Shown piece after piece: positions 42,695 to 53,579 of a stretch of 64,000 nt of DNA (position 1 is its first letter; every line of letters begins with the position of its first letter). The position numbers and the translations under genes were made by a program. The stretch comes from Rapana venosa (taxonomy: Eukaryota > Mollusca > Gastropoda > Neogastropoda > Muricidae): contig CM054155.1 in assembly GCA_028751875.1 (NCBI GenBank), forward strand, positions 16,535,082-16,599,081, read 5' to 3'. Under the pieces are notes generated by a model. That model made no database searches. It was not told the DNA's origin and saw only the letters and a list, made by a program, of their open reading frames with translations.

Positions 42695-42950
42695 TTTATT
42701 TTTTTTATTTATTTATATCGAAAAGGGTTTAATTGGGAAAAAAGGGCCCCCTAAAAAGTGCTTTTTTTTTTTACATCCAAATCCCCCTGGTTTTGCGGTT
42801 TTGTTTAAATTTTTTCATCTTTCCCACCGGGACACAAGGGCCTACTCTTTCGAAAAGGGGGAACATTTTTTAACTTGTTGGGGCAAATATATTTTTTTGC
42901 TTCGCCCCACGATGTTTTCATCCGAAGACTTGTGAGAGAGGGGGTAATTC
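42695..42950 (-). mobile_element. SINE family A, tail and body
   Basis: TTTATTTATTTATATCGAAA, AGTGCTTTTTTTTTTACATC, CCACCGGGACACAAGGGCCT, ACTCTTTCGAAAAGG, TTGCTTCGCCCCACGA and TTCATCCGAAGACT. The tRNA-like head is missing. It lies between family W and the L2/CR1-type relic. Confidence 0.65.
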
Positions 42951-43039
42951 CAAATGGGGTTGGGCCGAAATAGAAAAAAAAAGAAAAAGCCAACAGTGGA
43001 TAGTTTGAAAACAAGATGCTTTTGGGAAACCTAATTAAA

Positions 43040-44120
43040 CCCGTAACAAATTGGGGGGATTTGGGGGGGGGTAAGGTGAAGACAGTTACAAAAGATAGGG
43101 GGGTGCAGTTTTGTGAAGACAAAAAGAGAAAAACCCCTCTTATCCCTTACCTTTTTGAAACAAGAAGCCGTGAAAAAAAATCGAAAGAGGGGTGTTTTTT
43201 TCATATTTTTTCTTTTTTAGGAATTGAATGCAGAGTTTTAAAAATTCGTTTGAAGGGGGGGATTTGGGGGATGTGATAGACAAACTAAAAGAGAATTTCA
43301 ATTTGTCCAGGATGAAAGAAAGAAATTTTGACAAGCTTGGGTTTGTAACCTGGAAAAAAATTTCGAACACACTAACCCCCGTAATTTAGAGTAGCCCGAC
43401 TGGGGAGGGCTAGTAATGACTTTTTGCTAGAGAGTGTTTGTGTCAGCAAAAACCCCCAGTACTTCATTGAGGGAGATAGTGGGAAAAAACGTTTTCCAAA
43501 AATATTGAAGTGTTGTTTGGAAAACACTTCATTTTCTTTGCAACTTAGCGGGGAACTGAATCCCCCACTTTTGAATTCTTGGGAAATCCCGTAAGACCCT
43601 ATTTTTCCCAAAAGGGGAATGAAAATTTTCAGGAATTAAAGGTTCCCCCGAACCTAAGTTTAAACACAAAAAATGATGGGTTTTTCTGATGACTGTTTTT
43701 TTATTATGACAATTGGTATGGGTTTAAAAGTAAAAAAGAAAAGGCCCAAACTGGGCCCTTGGAAAGGAAACCCCCATTCCCTTTACAGGTATCCCACTGA
43801 AAAATTTTTTTTTTTGTAAGCGGCTGGAATCGGTTTTTTAAGGTTTAGGGAAACAAGGGGGGGGCTTTTTCAAGAACACCCCTTTTAAAGTCGGGAGAGA
43901 AAATTGAATTTGGGATATAGTGTCAAAGGGTGAAGAAAAGTTTATAGAAATGAGAAGGGGATTTTCCTTGGGGCGAACGAGTAAAACATATCTAAAATGT
44001 GGACGAGGGGGGTTTTAGTACTGTTTTTTAGGCCCAAAAGGCAACAGAAAGCTGGGGAAAATGACTGTTGGGGGGGAAGGTGTTTGTTTTAGCGTTTCAG
44101 GGAAAAGAGAAAAAAAAGAT
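43040..44120 (-). mobile_element. L2/CR1-type LINE, degraded copy
   Basis: Nucleotide landmarks run parallel with the better-preserved 53.6-55.8 kb copy: GTGAAGACAGTTACAAAAGA / GTAAGACAGTTTCAAAAAAT; AGTAGCCCGACTG / AGTAGCAAGACTG; AGAGAGTGTTTGTGTCA / AGAGAGTGTGTTGTCA; AGTACTTCATTGAGGGA / AATACTTCACAGAGTTGGA; and GAGAAGGGGATTTTCCTTGG / GTGAGGAGGGGATTTTTCTG. The region therefore covers the RT palm to C-terminus on the minus strand. No RT motif is readable as protein because of frame breaks. The outer boundaries are approximate. Confidence 0.6.
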
Positions 44121-45335
44121 TTAACAGTCCAAAAAACAATGTACATCCCAAATTTATTTAAAAATTTTAATTTTTGAAAAAATAACAGCCCCCAAAAGAA
44201 ACCAGAACCCCCTATTTAAAGGGGCAGGGGGACGCCATCCAAAAAATTTTAATGCTTTTAAAATCACCAGCCTTAATAACGTTCGGGGAAAATGTTGAAA
44301 AAATTCTGAGGAAGATTCTGAGAGCCATCGTTACCCCTGTTGTAAAAATTTTTAAGACTCGTCCCCCTCTACTGAAAATCACAAGATTTTTCGTGGGTGC
44401 AAGGAACAGAATTGTAAGAAAATGCAATTTAAATGCAAGGTTTAAAATTCCCCTTAAACTAAGTTTATTTTTTTGAAGGCTGCTCAGGTTTAGTTGTTTC
44501 AGGTTGGGGGAACAAAAATTTAAGCACACTTCATAAACTGGGAGCAACAAAAAAAAATCTAACTTTGATCAAAGAAAGCATATTGGGCATGCACCATCAC
44601 TACAAAACCAAATGGTTTACCCCTTTAAGACTGCTGTTCAAGGGAAGACCAAGACAAAGAGAAAAAAAATGACAAACTTTTACTTCTCTCATTGGGGAAA
44701 ATCACCCATTCCTGTGGCGATAACCATAAAGTCAGCCCGGGGATACAGCGAAAACTGAAACCCATAGAGAAAGAGAAACATGTTTATGTCATTTTTTGGG
44801 GTGGCGGCCAACATTTTTACGTTTGGGGATGCCGGGCAGTTGAAAACAGATGATTTTTTTTAGCGTTACGTCCCCCTGTGCTTTTGGGAACCCCGGATCG
44901 GTTTGGTTAACCCTTCTCCTCACAAAGTTCACAGATATCCTTTTCTGGGGTTTTTTTTTAAAATCCCCTTCCTTCTTGGTTAAAGGGAAAAAAACATTTT
45001 TTTCTCTCGTTTCGGGTTTTTTCACCCTTTAATTGTTTGGGGGAAAAATTAAAAGACCCGTCCTTTCCCCTGCTCTCTGGGGGCACAGCTTAGTTTGGGG
45101 AGGGTTTTTCCCATCACCAACAATCTTTCCTCAAGGCGCTGACTAGCGTGCCCCCTCTGAAAAGAAGTTCGTCTTTTGGCTTTCTTTGCCACTGGGTCGG
45201 GGCCATTGATTTTTTGATTGGCCCCCTTTTCGTGGAAGGGGAGGGGTTTTCTTTGAAAACCAAAAAAAAAGGGCAAAAAATAGAAAAAAAAGAAAACAAC
45301 ATTAAAAAAAACCCTCCCGCCTTACCTTTTTCTGG
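44121..45335. other. unassigned sequence
   Basis: Frames on both strands at 44212-44550 carry no recognised domain. The right part may include upstream sequence of the RTE-like LINE, but this cannot be confirmed. Confidence 0.35.
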
Positions 45336-45339
45336 GGAA

Positions 45340-46922
45340 GAAATGGAAAAAAGCCATCCCAGTTTAAACCCGTTGGAAAAATCCCCAGGAGCAACCCAAC
45401 CCACCAGCAAAAGCTGCTCAAGCAAGGTGGGGAAACAGTTATCACACAGGGTTCGAAACGGCAAAGGTTTTGGGGGACAAAACGTGGCCAAAAGAATGGG
45501 GCACAATAATCATCATTCCCCCGCCCAAGAAAGGGGGAATTTGCGCCAATCCAAAAATAAGAAAATCAGCCTCATAGAAAACGCCCGCAAGATCATTCTT
45601 TAAAGTTATTTTTAATCGACTCAAGAAGGAGGGGAAAAAGAACACCCCGCCGAGGGGAAAAAGCTGGGGTTTAGGGCAAAGGGAGGAGCACAATCGAACA
45701 AATTTTTAAAATGCCACATCCTGATGGGGGAAAAAATCTTCAACCCTCAGAGAGGACCTGTTTCACAACTTCCCTCGACTTCAAGAGGCTTCGACAGAGT
45801 AGGGGAAAGAAGGCCTGTGGCAGGTCCTCCCCCAAAGTTTGGGATTGAAGAAGGGGCAGTGCAAACCATTCAAGCCTTTTACAACACCGCAAGCATGCGT
45901 CCTTTTTGACAATCAGGTCGGGGAAATACTTTTAAAAACCCCAATTTTTTGGCCGACAAAAGGATGCCTGTTACTCCAGTCCGTTTAAACTGTTTTTTGG
46001 AAAAAAAACATTATAAGAGAGACCCTCCATGCTTTCCCCTCTACCACTCCAATTGGGGGCAGGGCCCCCCAAAAACTTTCGTTTGGGCCCAGCATTGACC
46101 TCATGGGGGGAGTAACACAGAGCTGCAAGATCTTACAACCCGACTTTTAGAACAGAGCTGGGGCAATTTTGGGATGGGGTTGGGGGCTCGGGGAAAAGTA
46201 AAGTACTTGTGAACAGCACGGCAACGCCCCTGCCAAAATTACATTAACGGCCACAACTGGAAAAAGGAGGTTGGAGGGGGCACTTTTAAATTCCCTTGGG
46301 GCCCTCACAAAAGGGCGGGCGATTTAACGACAGAAATCAAAATCAGAATAGCCATCAACAACTTCCATGGGCAAAACTACCCCCCAAAATGGAAAAGTAA
46401 AGAGATCATTTTCCCCCAAACAAACTAAAGCTTTAAAAAAGCCCAATTCAGACTATCCTGGGTGTTCGGAAAATGAAACCTGGACATTGAGTGCGAAACA
46501 CAAAGCCCAATCCCAGTCTTTGAAAAAAAAAAAAAAATTTTCCATAGAAAAAAAGCTGGGGAATCCCCGGGAGAACGAAAAAAACCAAGAAAATTTTTCA
46601 AAGCCAAAAACCGGCTGGCAGGGGCCACAGGAAAAAACCCCTTTTCCCCTTCGTCAAGAAGAAAAAAGGGCATTGGTTTTGGGGAAAGTCACCCGCCACA
46701 AAAAATCTCCAAAACAGTACGCAGGAACACCTTTGAAGGGGGCAAAAAAAAAGGGGGAAAACAGAAAAAAGTCATGGATGGACAACATCAGAGAATGGGC
46801 CAGGATGAAAGACTCGGCACTATGCGCCCGAGCTAGGACCAATGGGGTGGAGGGGCGTACCACGGCTCGCTTCGGTCTCCCCCCTAGACCGCCAAGGGCA
46901 CGGGGGCTGATATGATGATGAG
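45340..46922 (+). mobile_element. RTE-like LINE, copy 2 (longer)
   Basis: Same family as 23.0-24.25 kb but extending about 270 bases further 5'. Landmarks: a GKSPG...NIPAEL-like linker (about 45380-45440), a PPPKKGNLRQ-type fingers block (about 45520-45555), a TIEQIF-like block (about 45690), DFKR near 45780, and FGIEEGAVQTIQAFYN (about 45840-45887). The C-terminus has ETWTLSAKHK, KVTRHKKSPKQ and RKKSWMDNIREWA (46765-46803). It ends with an ATGATGATG tail (46913-46921). GxPQG and FADD blocks are corrupted. The unbroken 182-codon C-terminal frame shows that decay is uneven. Not functional as read. Confidence 0.8.
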
Positions 46923-47285
46923 GCTGCTTTTGCATGTTTTTGCTGTGCCCCCGTTTCGCAAGTTCATCAGCCCGGGTTTGTTGACAAAATGTTGCTTGGG
47001 CCCCCTTCTTTCCCGAACCTGCCCACAACAAAAATTTGGGCCCTTTTGTTGACCGGAAAAAACCATTCGGAAAATAACGAAATGCCAAAAAATGATTTCC
47101 TGGGGCATTTTTCAGAGGGAAAAGATAGTTGGGAAAGGCGAAATATTTTTTATTGGTTTTTTTCCCAATAATAATAATAAAAATAAAAAATAATAATAAA
47201 AATTAAAAATTTTAAATTTAAAATAGGGGCTGAAAATTTTTTAAAGCAACCCAAACAAAGCGCAAACTTTTTTAAAATTTATGCT
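46923..47285. other. unassigned sequence with (AAT)n tract
   Basis: An AAT/AAAT tract lies at about 47168-47225. No recognised gene. Confidence 0.45.
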
Positions 47286-47470
47286 TTGTAAAGCGGTTTT
47301 TTTTTAAAATTGTCACTGTTCCCACCGGCACACAATGGCCTAAAACCTTTTAAAACCCGCGGGAAAAGATTTTAAAGTTTCCAAGATGTTCGGGATGCGT
47401 TCGCCAAAAACGGGGGGCCCCCGGTTTTTTAGTCTCATCCCAAGGGGCCCTTTTTAAAAGTTTTAGATCA
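47286..47470 (-). mobile_element. SINE family A, body fragment
   Basis: AAGCGGTTTTTTTTTAAAAT, TGTCACTGTTCCCACCGGCA, CACAATGGCCTA, CCAAGATGTTCGGGATGCGT and TTTTTTAGTCTCATCCCAAG. Both the head and the AAAT tail are missing or corrupted. Confidence 0.6.
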
Positions 47471-48190
47471 ACTGAATCAAATGGGCGTAAGCTCGAGGGA
47501 AAAATGCACAGCTATAAATTAAAGACACTACTTTTCTAAATTTGCCAGAACCCCTAAGGGAACCCTTTTTGGGAGAATTGCATTTTAATCCTCAGACAGG
47601 TTTTTCATGTCAATTTTAAAATTTGGAAAATTTTTGGGGGAAAAAAACCCCCCTGATGAAAAATCATTTCTCTCGAAGTTCAAGGCCAAACTTGGCAAGT
47701 GAGTTAACCCCTGTAAACCCGCCCTACCCGTCAAAACTTTCCAGATCAAACCAGTGTGCTTTTATTCCCGTGGAGACTTTAAATTTACCCTTGCCCACGA
47801 ATACCCGGGTTCAACCAATCCACCCTTGGCCACCCTCTTTTCTCTATTTTTGGGTCCATCGACCCGGGGAAAAAACTCCCTCTCTTCTTCGCCGGGGCCT
47901 AGCTTGACACTTTTAAATCCACCCCAGACTTTTTTATTTTTAAAAACCAAGATTTCCCCTCCTTTTTCAAAATCAGGGGCTACCCACCCTTTTATAAACC
48001 CTTTTTCCCCATCACCCTGCCCAAAAATATAAAAAAACCTGTGTGGGTTTGTTGTTTTTTTGTGTGTTGTGCTTTTGAAAAAATTTTTTGAAATATTGCA
48101 AGTTTTTTTCATAGTTTTGGGCTGCAAACGTTTCAATGTTTTAATATGTGTTTGTACTATTGTTTTTTTGTCATTGGTTTTAGGGCTGTG
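47471..48190. other. unassigned sequence
   Basis: Frames at 47623-48032 have no recognised domain. Confidence 0.35.
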
Positions 48191-48201
48191 GGGAAGTTAA
48201 T

Positions 48202-48310
48202 TGAATGCATGCCTTTTTTGTGCTTTGCAAGTTTTTGCCCCTATATAAGGGTTCCCTGTATTATTATTATTAAATTTTTTATTATTTTTTAAATTTTTTA
48301 TTATTTTTTT
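48202..48310 (+). mobile_element. L2/CR1-type LINE 3' tail, diverged, with (ATT)n
   Basis: GAATGCATGCCTTTTTTGTG, CTTTGCAAGTTTTTGCCCCT and ATATAAGGGTTCC, then (TTA)n. It aligns with the 3379 and 53633 tails in order and spacing, with base changes at the GCGCTATATAAAT box. Confidence 0.5.
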
Positions 48311-49279
48311 AGAAAAAAATCCAAGGGTTTCGAGTTTTCGCTCGGCAACATAAAAAAATTTAGGTATTGTATCAATCCACCCTCTATGAAAAAATCTTTT
48401 TTCAGCCCCCTGCAAACCCCCCCACCCAACCCCCCCCCCCCCAAGGAGAGGAAGGCGTTTTAAGCATAAAACACTCGAATTTAAAAAGGTTTATGGAGTA
48501 GTCAAACACTTGGGAAAACTTTCTTTCCCAACCCCAAAAATTGATAACATGCAACGAAAAATAAAAGGGAAAAAAACGTTTGAACATTCAGAAAAATTGT
48601 CAAAACAAAAAAATAAAAATGGGAAAATTCAAAACCTTTTAAAGAAAAAAAAAAGGGGTTTATGTTCACATTCCATGGAGTCATAAGCATTGAAAAAGGA
48701 AAAAGTTAAATTTCAATCCCCCAACTCTACGCAAATAACAGAAAAAATAGTTAAAGTTTCAAATTTTACTTGACTAACAAGAAACAAACAAACGCTTCCC
48801 ATCTATTTTCAACAAAACATATTAAAACCCCGCTTAATTGAAAGAAAAAAAATCAGCATATCTAAACCCAAAAAAAAAATATGCATTTCTTGTGAAGAAA
48901 AGCACTTGCACAAAAAAAACTTATTAGGCCCGGGAAAAAATCTTGGAATTTCAAAATGTACCGTAAAAAAAGTAAAATCAATTTTATTTTATTTCCCCAG
49001 CTTGCCTTGTAACCCCCAAAAAGTTTTTCTACACTCGTATTCTTTGTAGTATTCCTTTTTTCTTTTGCCATGCTAAGGTTTAAGCAGGAATTGGGGTATG
49101 GGGTTTTCAAGGGATGTGTGACAATTTTCGCACCTTGGCCCTTTAGTACGTCCCCCTGTTTTCCCCCTGCAAAATGGGGATCTCCCCCCTTTTGGGTCAG
49201 GAAGGCGAAACACGAGGGAAGGATATAGGCGCGCCCCATTAAATTCTGGCCCCCATAGAAGCTGGGGGTCTCCCCCTTT
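48311..49279. other. unassigned sequence
   Basis: A/T-run-rich. No recognised gene or repeat family. Confidence 0.35.
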
Positions 49280-51800
49280 TTTTAAGCCCTTTTTTTTTGG
49301 GAAATTTTCCCTTTCCCTTCTTTTTTGTTTTTTTTTTTTTCCCTTTTTTGGTTTACCCTTTTTTTTCTTGGGTTTTTATCCCCCAATGCCCCTTTTCCCG
49401 GTCTTTCCCCTTTAAAAGGGCTTTTTTTTTTCCCGGGGGTTGTTCCTTTTTGTTGCTTTTTTCTTCTTGGGAAAATTTTTTCCTTTTTTGGTTTCCCTTT
49501 TTTCCTTTGGGTTTCCCTTTTTTCCCTTTTTTTCATGCTTTTTTTTTAATTCCTTTGGGGTTTTTTTATTTTGCCCCTGTTTAACCCTTTTTCCCTTTTT
49601 TGTTTTCCTTGTGCCCTTTTTTTTTTGATTTTTCCGAAAGAAATTTTTTCCCCTAAATTTTTAAAATTTTTTTTTGGGGGGGGGGGGGGGGGGTTTTTTT
49701 GGGGGGGGCTTTTGGGGGGGGTTTGCCCTTTTTTTTTTTCCTTTTAAAGGGGGGTTTTCCCCCTTTTTTTTCCTTTTTTTTTCAAAATTAAAAAGGCCCT
49801 TTTCCCCCCCTTTTAAATTTTTAGGTTGTTTTTTTGAAAAAAATTTTTTTGCTCTTTTTTTTCCCCCTTCCCTTTTTTCTTTTTCCCCCCTTTCCTTTTG
49901 GTTTTTTTGTTTTTTTTTGTTCCATTTTTTTTTTCCTTTTTCGGTTTTTTTTTACAAAATTTTTGTTTTTTGTGTTTATCCTTTTTTTTGGGTTTTTTTA
50001 TTTTTTGTTTTTTTTTGGGGTTTTTTGGGGTTTTTTTTTTTTTGTATCCCCCTTTTTTTTTTTGACCCCCCGGGTTTGGCTTTTTGGTGGGCCGCCTTTT
50101 ATTTTTTTTATTTAAACGTTTTTTAATTTTTTTTGCTGGGCCCTTACCCTTTTTGAAATTTTTGGTTTTTTTCCAATTTTTTTCCCCCCCTTTTTTTTTC
50201 GGACTTGTTTTAAATTTTTCTTTTTTCCCCCCTTTTTGGCCAAATTTTCCCCCCCACCTGTTTTTTGTCCTTTTTACCCCAACCCCCCTTTCCCTTTTCC
50301 CTTGTTTCCGTTTTGGCCTTTAACCCTTTTTTTACCCCCCCCCTTCCCCGGGTTTGGTTTTGGGGAGGTTTCAAGTTTTATGTTTTTCCCCTCCTTTATT
50401 TTTGTTCTTTTTCCTGCTTGTTAAAGGGACCTTTATTATCGGCCCATTTTGCCTCCTCTTTTTCCCCGGTTGCCCTTTTCTCCCTTTTTGGGGTTCCGGT
50501 TCCCCTTTTTACTTTTTTTTGGGGAAACCCTTTTACCCCCCCCCTGGGTTCTCGCAATTTTTTTGCCTTTCCCTTCCCCCTTTTGGGTCCTTTTTGTTTG
50601 GTTTTCCCTTTCCCCTTTTTTTCCCTTCTTTTTTGGTTTTTTGTTTTCTTTCAAAAATTTGTTTTTAGCGAATTTTTATTAAAAAATTGGGTTTTGTTTT
50701 TTTTTTTACCAATCCCCTTTTTTTTCCCCCTTTTTCCTTTTTTTGTTTTCCGGGGGTTTTTTTTTTTCCCCTTTTTTCTTGTTGTTTTTTTCGGGTTTTT
50801 TTTTCCTTGTTTGGGCTTTTTAGTTTTCCCAATTGCCCTCTTTGCCTTTGGGGCCTTTGGGGGCCCTTTGTTTGCCCTCCCTTTTTTTGGGCCTTTTTTT
50901 TTCCTTCCTTTTTTTTTTTTTCTTTTTGCCGGCCTGGGGGAACTTTTTTTAAAACCTTCCCCCCTTCCTTTTTTCCCCCCCCGTTTTTTAAATTTGCTGC
51001 ACCCCTTTTTGTTCCTTTTTTTTTTTCTTTTCTTTTTTTTTTTCCCATTTTTTCCCTTTGTTCCCCCGTTTTTTTTTTTTTATTTTTTGGGGTTTGGGCC
51101 TTTTTTCTCCTTTTTTTGTTTCCCCAAAATTTTTCCCCCCCTTTTCTTCCCCTTTTTTCCTCTCCTTTTGTCGTTCCTTTTATTTTGTCCCCCGGTTTTC
51201 CTTTTTTGGCCGGGCCTTCCCCCTTTTGTTCGAAACCCTTTTGGGGGCGACCCTTTCCCCCTTGATTTTTTATTTCGGGGGTTTTTGTCCCCCCCTTTTT
51301 TTCCCTTTTTTTTCCTTTTTGATTTTTTAACAGGCCGGGTTTGGGGGATTCCCTTAATTTTGATTTTTTTTTTCCGCCCCCTTTTCCTCGCTTTCCCGGC
51401 GTTAACCTTTTTTTGGATTGGGCCCTTTTTTTGCGGTTTTTAGTTTCCCCTTTTTTCCTTTTTCCCCGAAAACCCGGGGTTTTAAACGGGCCCCCCCTTT
51501 TTTTTTCCCTTTTTTTTTTTTCCCCGGGGGGCCCCCTTACCAACTTTGGCCCTTTGCCGTTCCCTTTATTTTCCTTTTTTCCCCCCCCTTTTGTTTGTTT
51601 CCCCCCTGCTTTTTTTTTGCGCCTTTTTTTTGGCTTATCCTCCTTTGGGTTGCCACTCCAACAAACCCCGGAATTTTCCTTTTGGCCTCGGCTTTGGTCC
51701 CCAAGACCACCAAGGTTTGGGCCCTTTCCCTAACCCTAATTTTTTTGTTTACACCCCGGCCCGAATTTTTGGGAAGTTTTTAATGCCAAAAGGCAACCCT
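49280..51800. other. T/C-run low-complexity block, probable consensus problem
   Basis: About 2.5 kb dominated by runs of T (4-12) and C (3-8), with few purines on the plus strand. A 392-codon plus frame and a 292-codon minus frame span it but consist of Phe/Pro/Leu and Lys/Gly/Arg, exactly what such runs translate to. The underlying locus may be a CT/TTC satellite like the one at 3.6-5.0 kb. Confidence 0.65.
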
Positions 51801-52438
51801 TTTTATGGGCCCTAAGCCTTAACCCTTTTTCTGAAAAGCTGTTTTTTCTTTAAAGGAGGCACGCTTTTAAGAAAAGGGTTGGGGGCTGGCACAACTTTCC
51901 AAATTGGGAAAAACAACCCCGAAGTTGCTGCTTTTCTTTTTTTCCAAACATTTAAGGGTTTTTACATCCTGTTTTTTTGGGAAAAAAGTTTTTTGTAAAC
52001 GTTTTAAAACCCCTTTTTCCGGGGGGTCTTCTTTCCCAAGAAATTTAAAATTTTTTTTGGGGGGGGGGGGGGAGTTGGGTTTGGGGGGGGGGAAAAACTT
52101 TTTTAAATCAAAAATGGAAAATGGATTTAAATTTAAAAAAATTTTTTGGTTTGAGAAAAAACCATAATCTTAGAAAATTATTCTTTTTTTGGGTTTTTTA
52201 AAAACCCAAAATCGGGGAAAGCTTTATTTGCCGTAACAATTCCCGCAAACTTGACCTTTTTTTAACTGTGGGTTTTTTGTTCTTTTCCGTTTTTTAAAAT
52301 TTTTGCAAAAGATTGCCGGGGTCGGGGTTTTGTATTTTGTTTGTGGGTTGGGGTTTTTTTTGTTTTTTCCTTGGGGGTTGGTTTCAGTATTACCCGGGGG
52401 GAAAATTTGGGTTTAAAGGGCCCTTCATAATGTAGAAA
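51801..52438. other. unassigned, low consensus quality
   Basis: G, T and A runs; nothing recognisable. Confidence 0.35.
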
Positions 52439-52443
52439 CAAGC

Positions 52444-52522
52444 AATATATATATATAAAATATATATATATATTTATATATATAATATATATATATATAT
52501 ATAATAAAATATATAATATATT
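52444..52522. repeat. (TA)n microsatellite
   Basis: Interrupted TA tract followed by AAAATCAAGTCAAATTTTAT, a minimal AAGTC element. Confidence 0.9.
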
Positions 52523-52909
52523 AAAGTAAAATCAAGTCAAATTTTATATTTCCAGATGCAATGTATATTATCTCAAAGCCAGAATCGCAGGGCATATTAG
52601 TGCCTTCTACACTTAATTCTTCCTCCCTTTCTTCCTTCTTCTTCTTCTTCTTTTCCGTTGGCATTATTGTTGTCATCGTCATCACTGTTATCACGAGAGA
52701 CAATTAAATAGAAATCAACTGACTGACCTAGAATGCAGCAGCAGTATTTGCTAGAATGTGGAACTCTTGAATAATTCTAAATTACACACAAAACAAAAAA
52801 AACCAATCCCTTCCCCCAAAACTCACTTGTAACAAGGTCTGACAAGTGAACAGTAAAAATAAACTCAAAACCATGGCTAATAATAACGAACAAAAGGAAA
52901 TATATTCAG

Positions 52910-53191
52910 CTCACACACACACGCACGCTCACACGTACGCACGCACACATACAAACCACACATACACACATTCACTTACACGCACATACACACAGCACGC
53001 ACACACAACACACATGCAAACACACACACACACACACACTCACACACGCAACGCGCACCACACACATACATTTACACGCACAAACACACACACTTACACA
53101 CACCAAACATACACACAAACACACACGCACACACCCCAAACATTTACACACACAAACATACACACAAAACGCACACACGCATATCCATGCA

Positions 53192-53234
<43 letters not shown>

Positions 53235-53312
53235 GCACACACACACGCACGCACACACACACGCATATGCACGCAACACACAATCCACACACACATACAC
53301 ACACATATTCCA
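52910..53312. repeat. (CA)n / (CACG)n microsatellite, 0.4 kb
   Basis: CA with frequent ACGC, ATAC and TTACAC variants. The Thr-His frames on the plus strand and Cys-Val frames on the minus strand are artefacts. It ends about 15 bases before a CGTCT hairpin element. Confidence 0.93.
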
Positions 53313-53326
53313 ATTTTTCTTTTGAT

Positions 53327-53355
53327 CGTCTGGTATCACTAAAGGCGGAAAGACG
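53327..53355 (+). mobile_element. third 29-nt LINE 3' hairpin
   Basis: CGTCTGGTATCACTAAAGG then CGGAAAGACG, exactly 29 nt. The outer stem is perfect and the inner stem decayed. It is followed by TAAAAACGGAAG and then a CTA trinucleotide block, in the place where other copies have (CAA)n. Confidence 0.5.
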
Positions 53356-53369
53356 TAAAAACGGAAGAC

Positions 53370-53413
53370 TACTATACTACTACTACTATCTACTACTACT
53401 ATGCTACTATACT

Positions 53414-53461
<48 letters not shown>

Positions 53462-53577
53462 GTGCTACACACCACACCACCACCACCACAACAACAACAA
53501 CAAACAACTACTACTACTACTATACTACTACTACTACTACTACTTTACAACTATACTGCTACCGCTACCACTAAATA
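53370..53577. repeat. (CTA)n with an internal (CTG)11 and (CAA)n
   Basis: CTA/ACT units at 53370-53427, an uninterrupted (CTG)11 at 53428-53460, CCA and CAA units at about 53475-53505, then CTA again to about 53575. Different trinucleotides are abutted with clean junctions. Confidence 0.93.
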
Positions 53578-53579
53578 AA

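Noticed and set aside
50265..51443. 392-codon plus frame resembling a hydrophobic transporter
   Set aside because: Composition is fully explained by T and C runs; there is no topology pattern or conserved motif, and the minus strand is equally open.
52846..53325. Thr/His-rich 159-codon frame
   Set aside because: Translation of the CA/CACG microsatellite.
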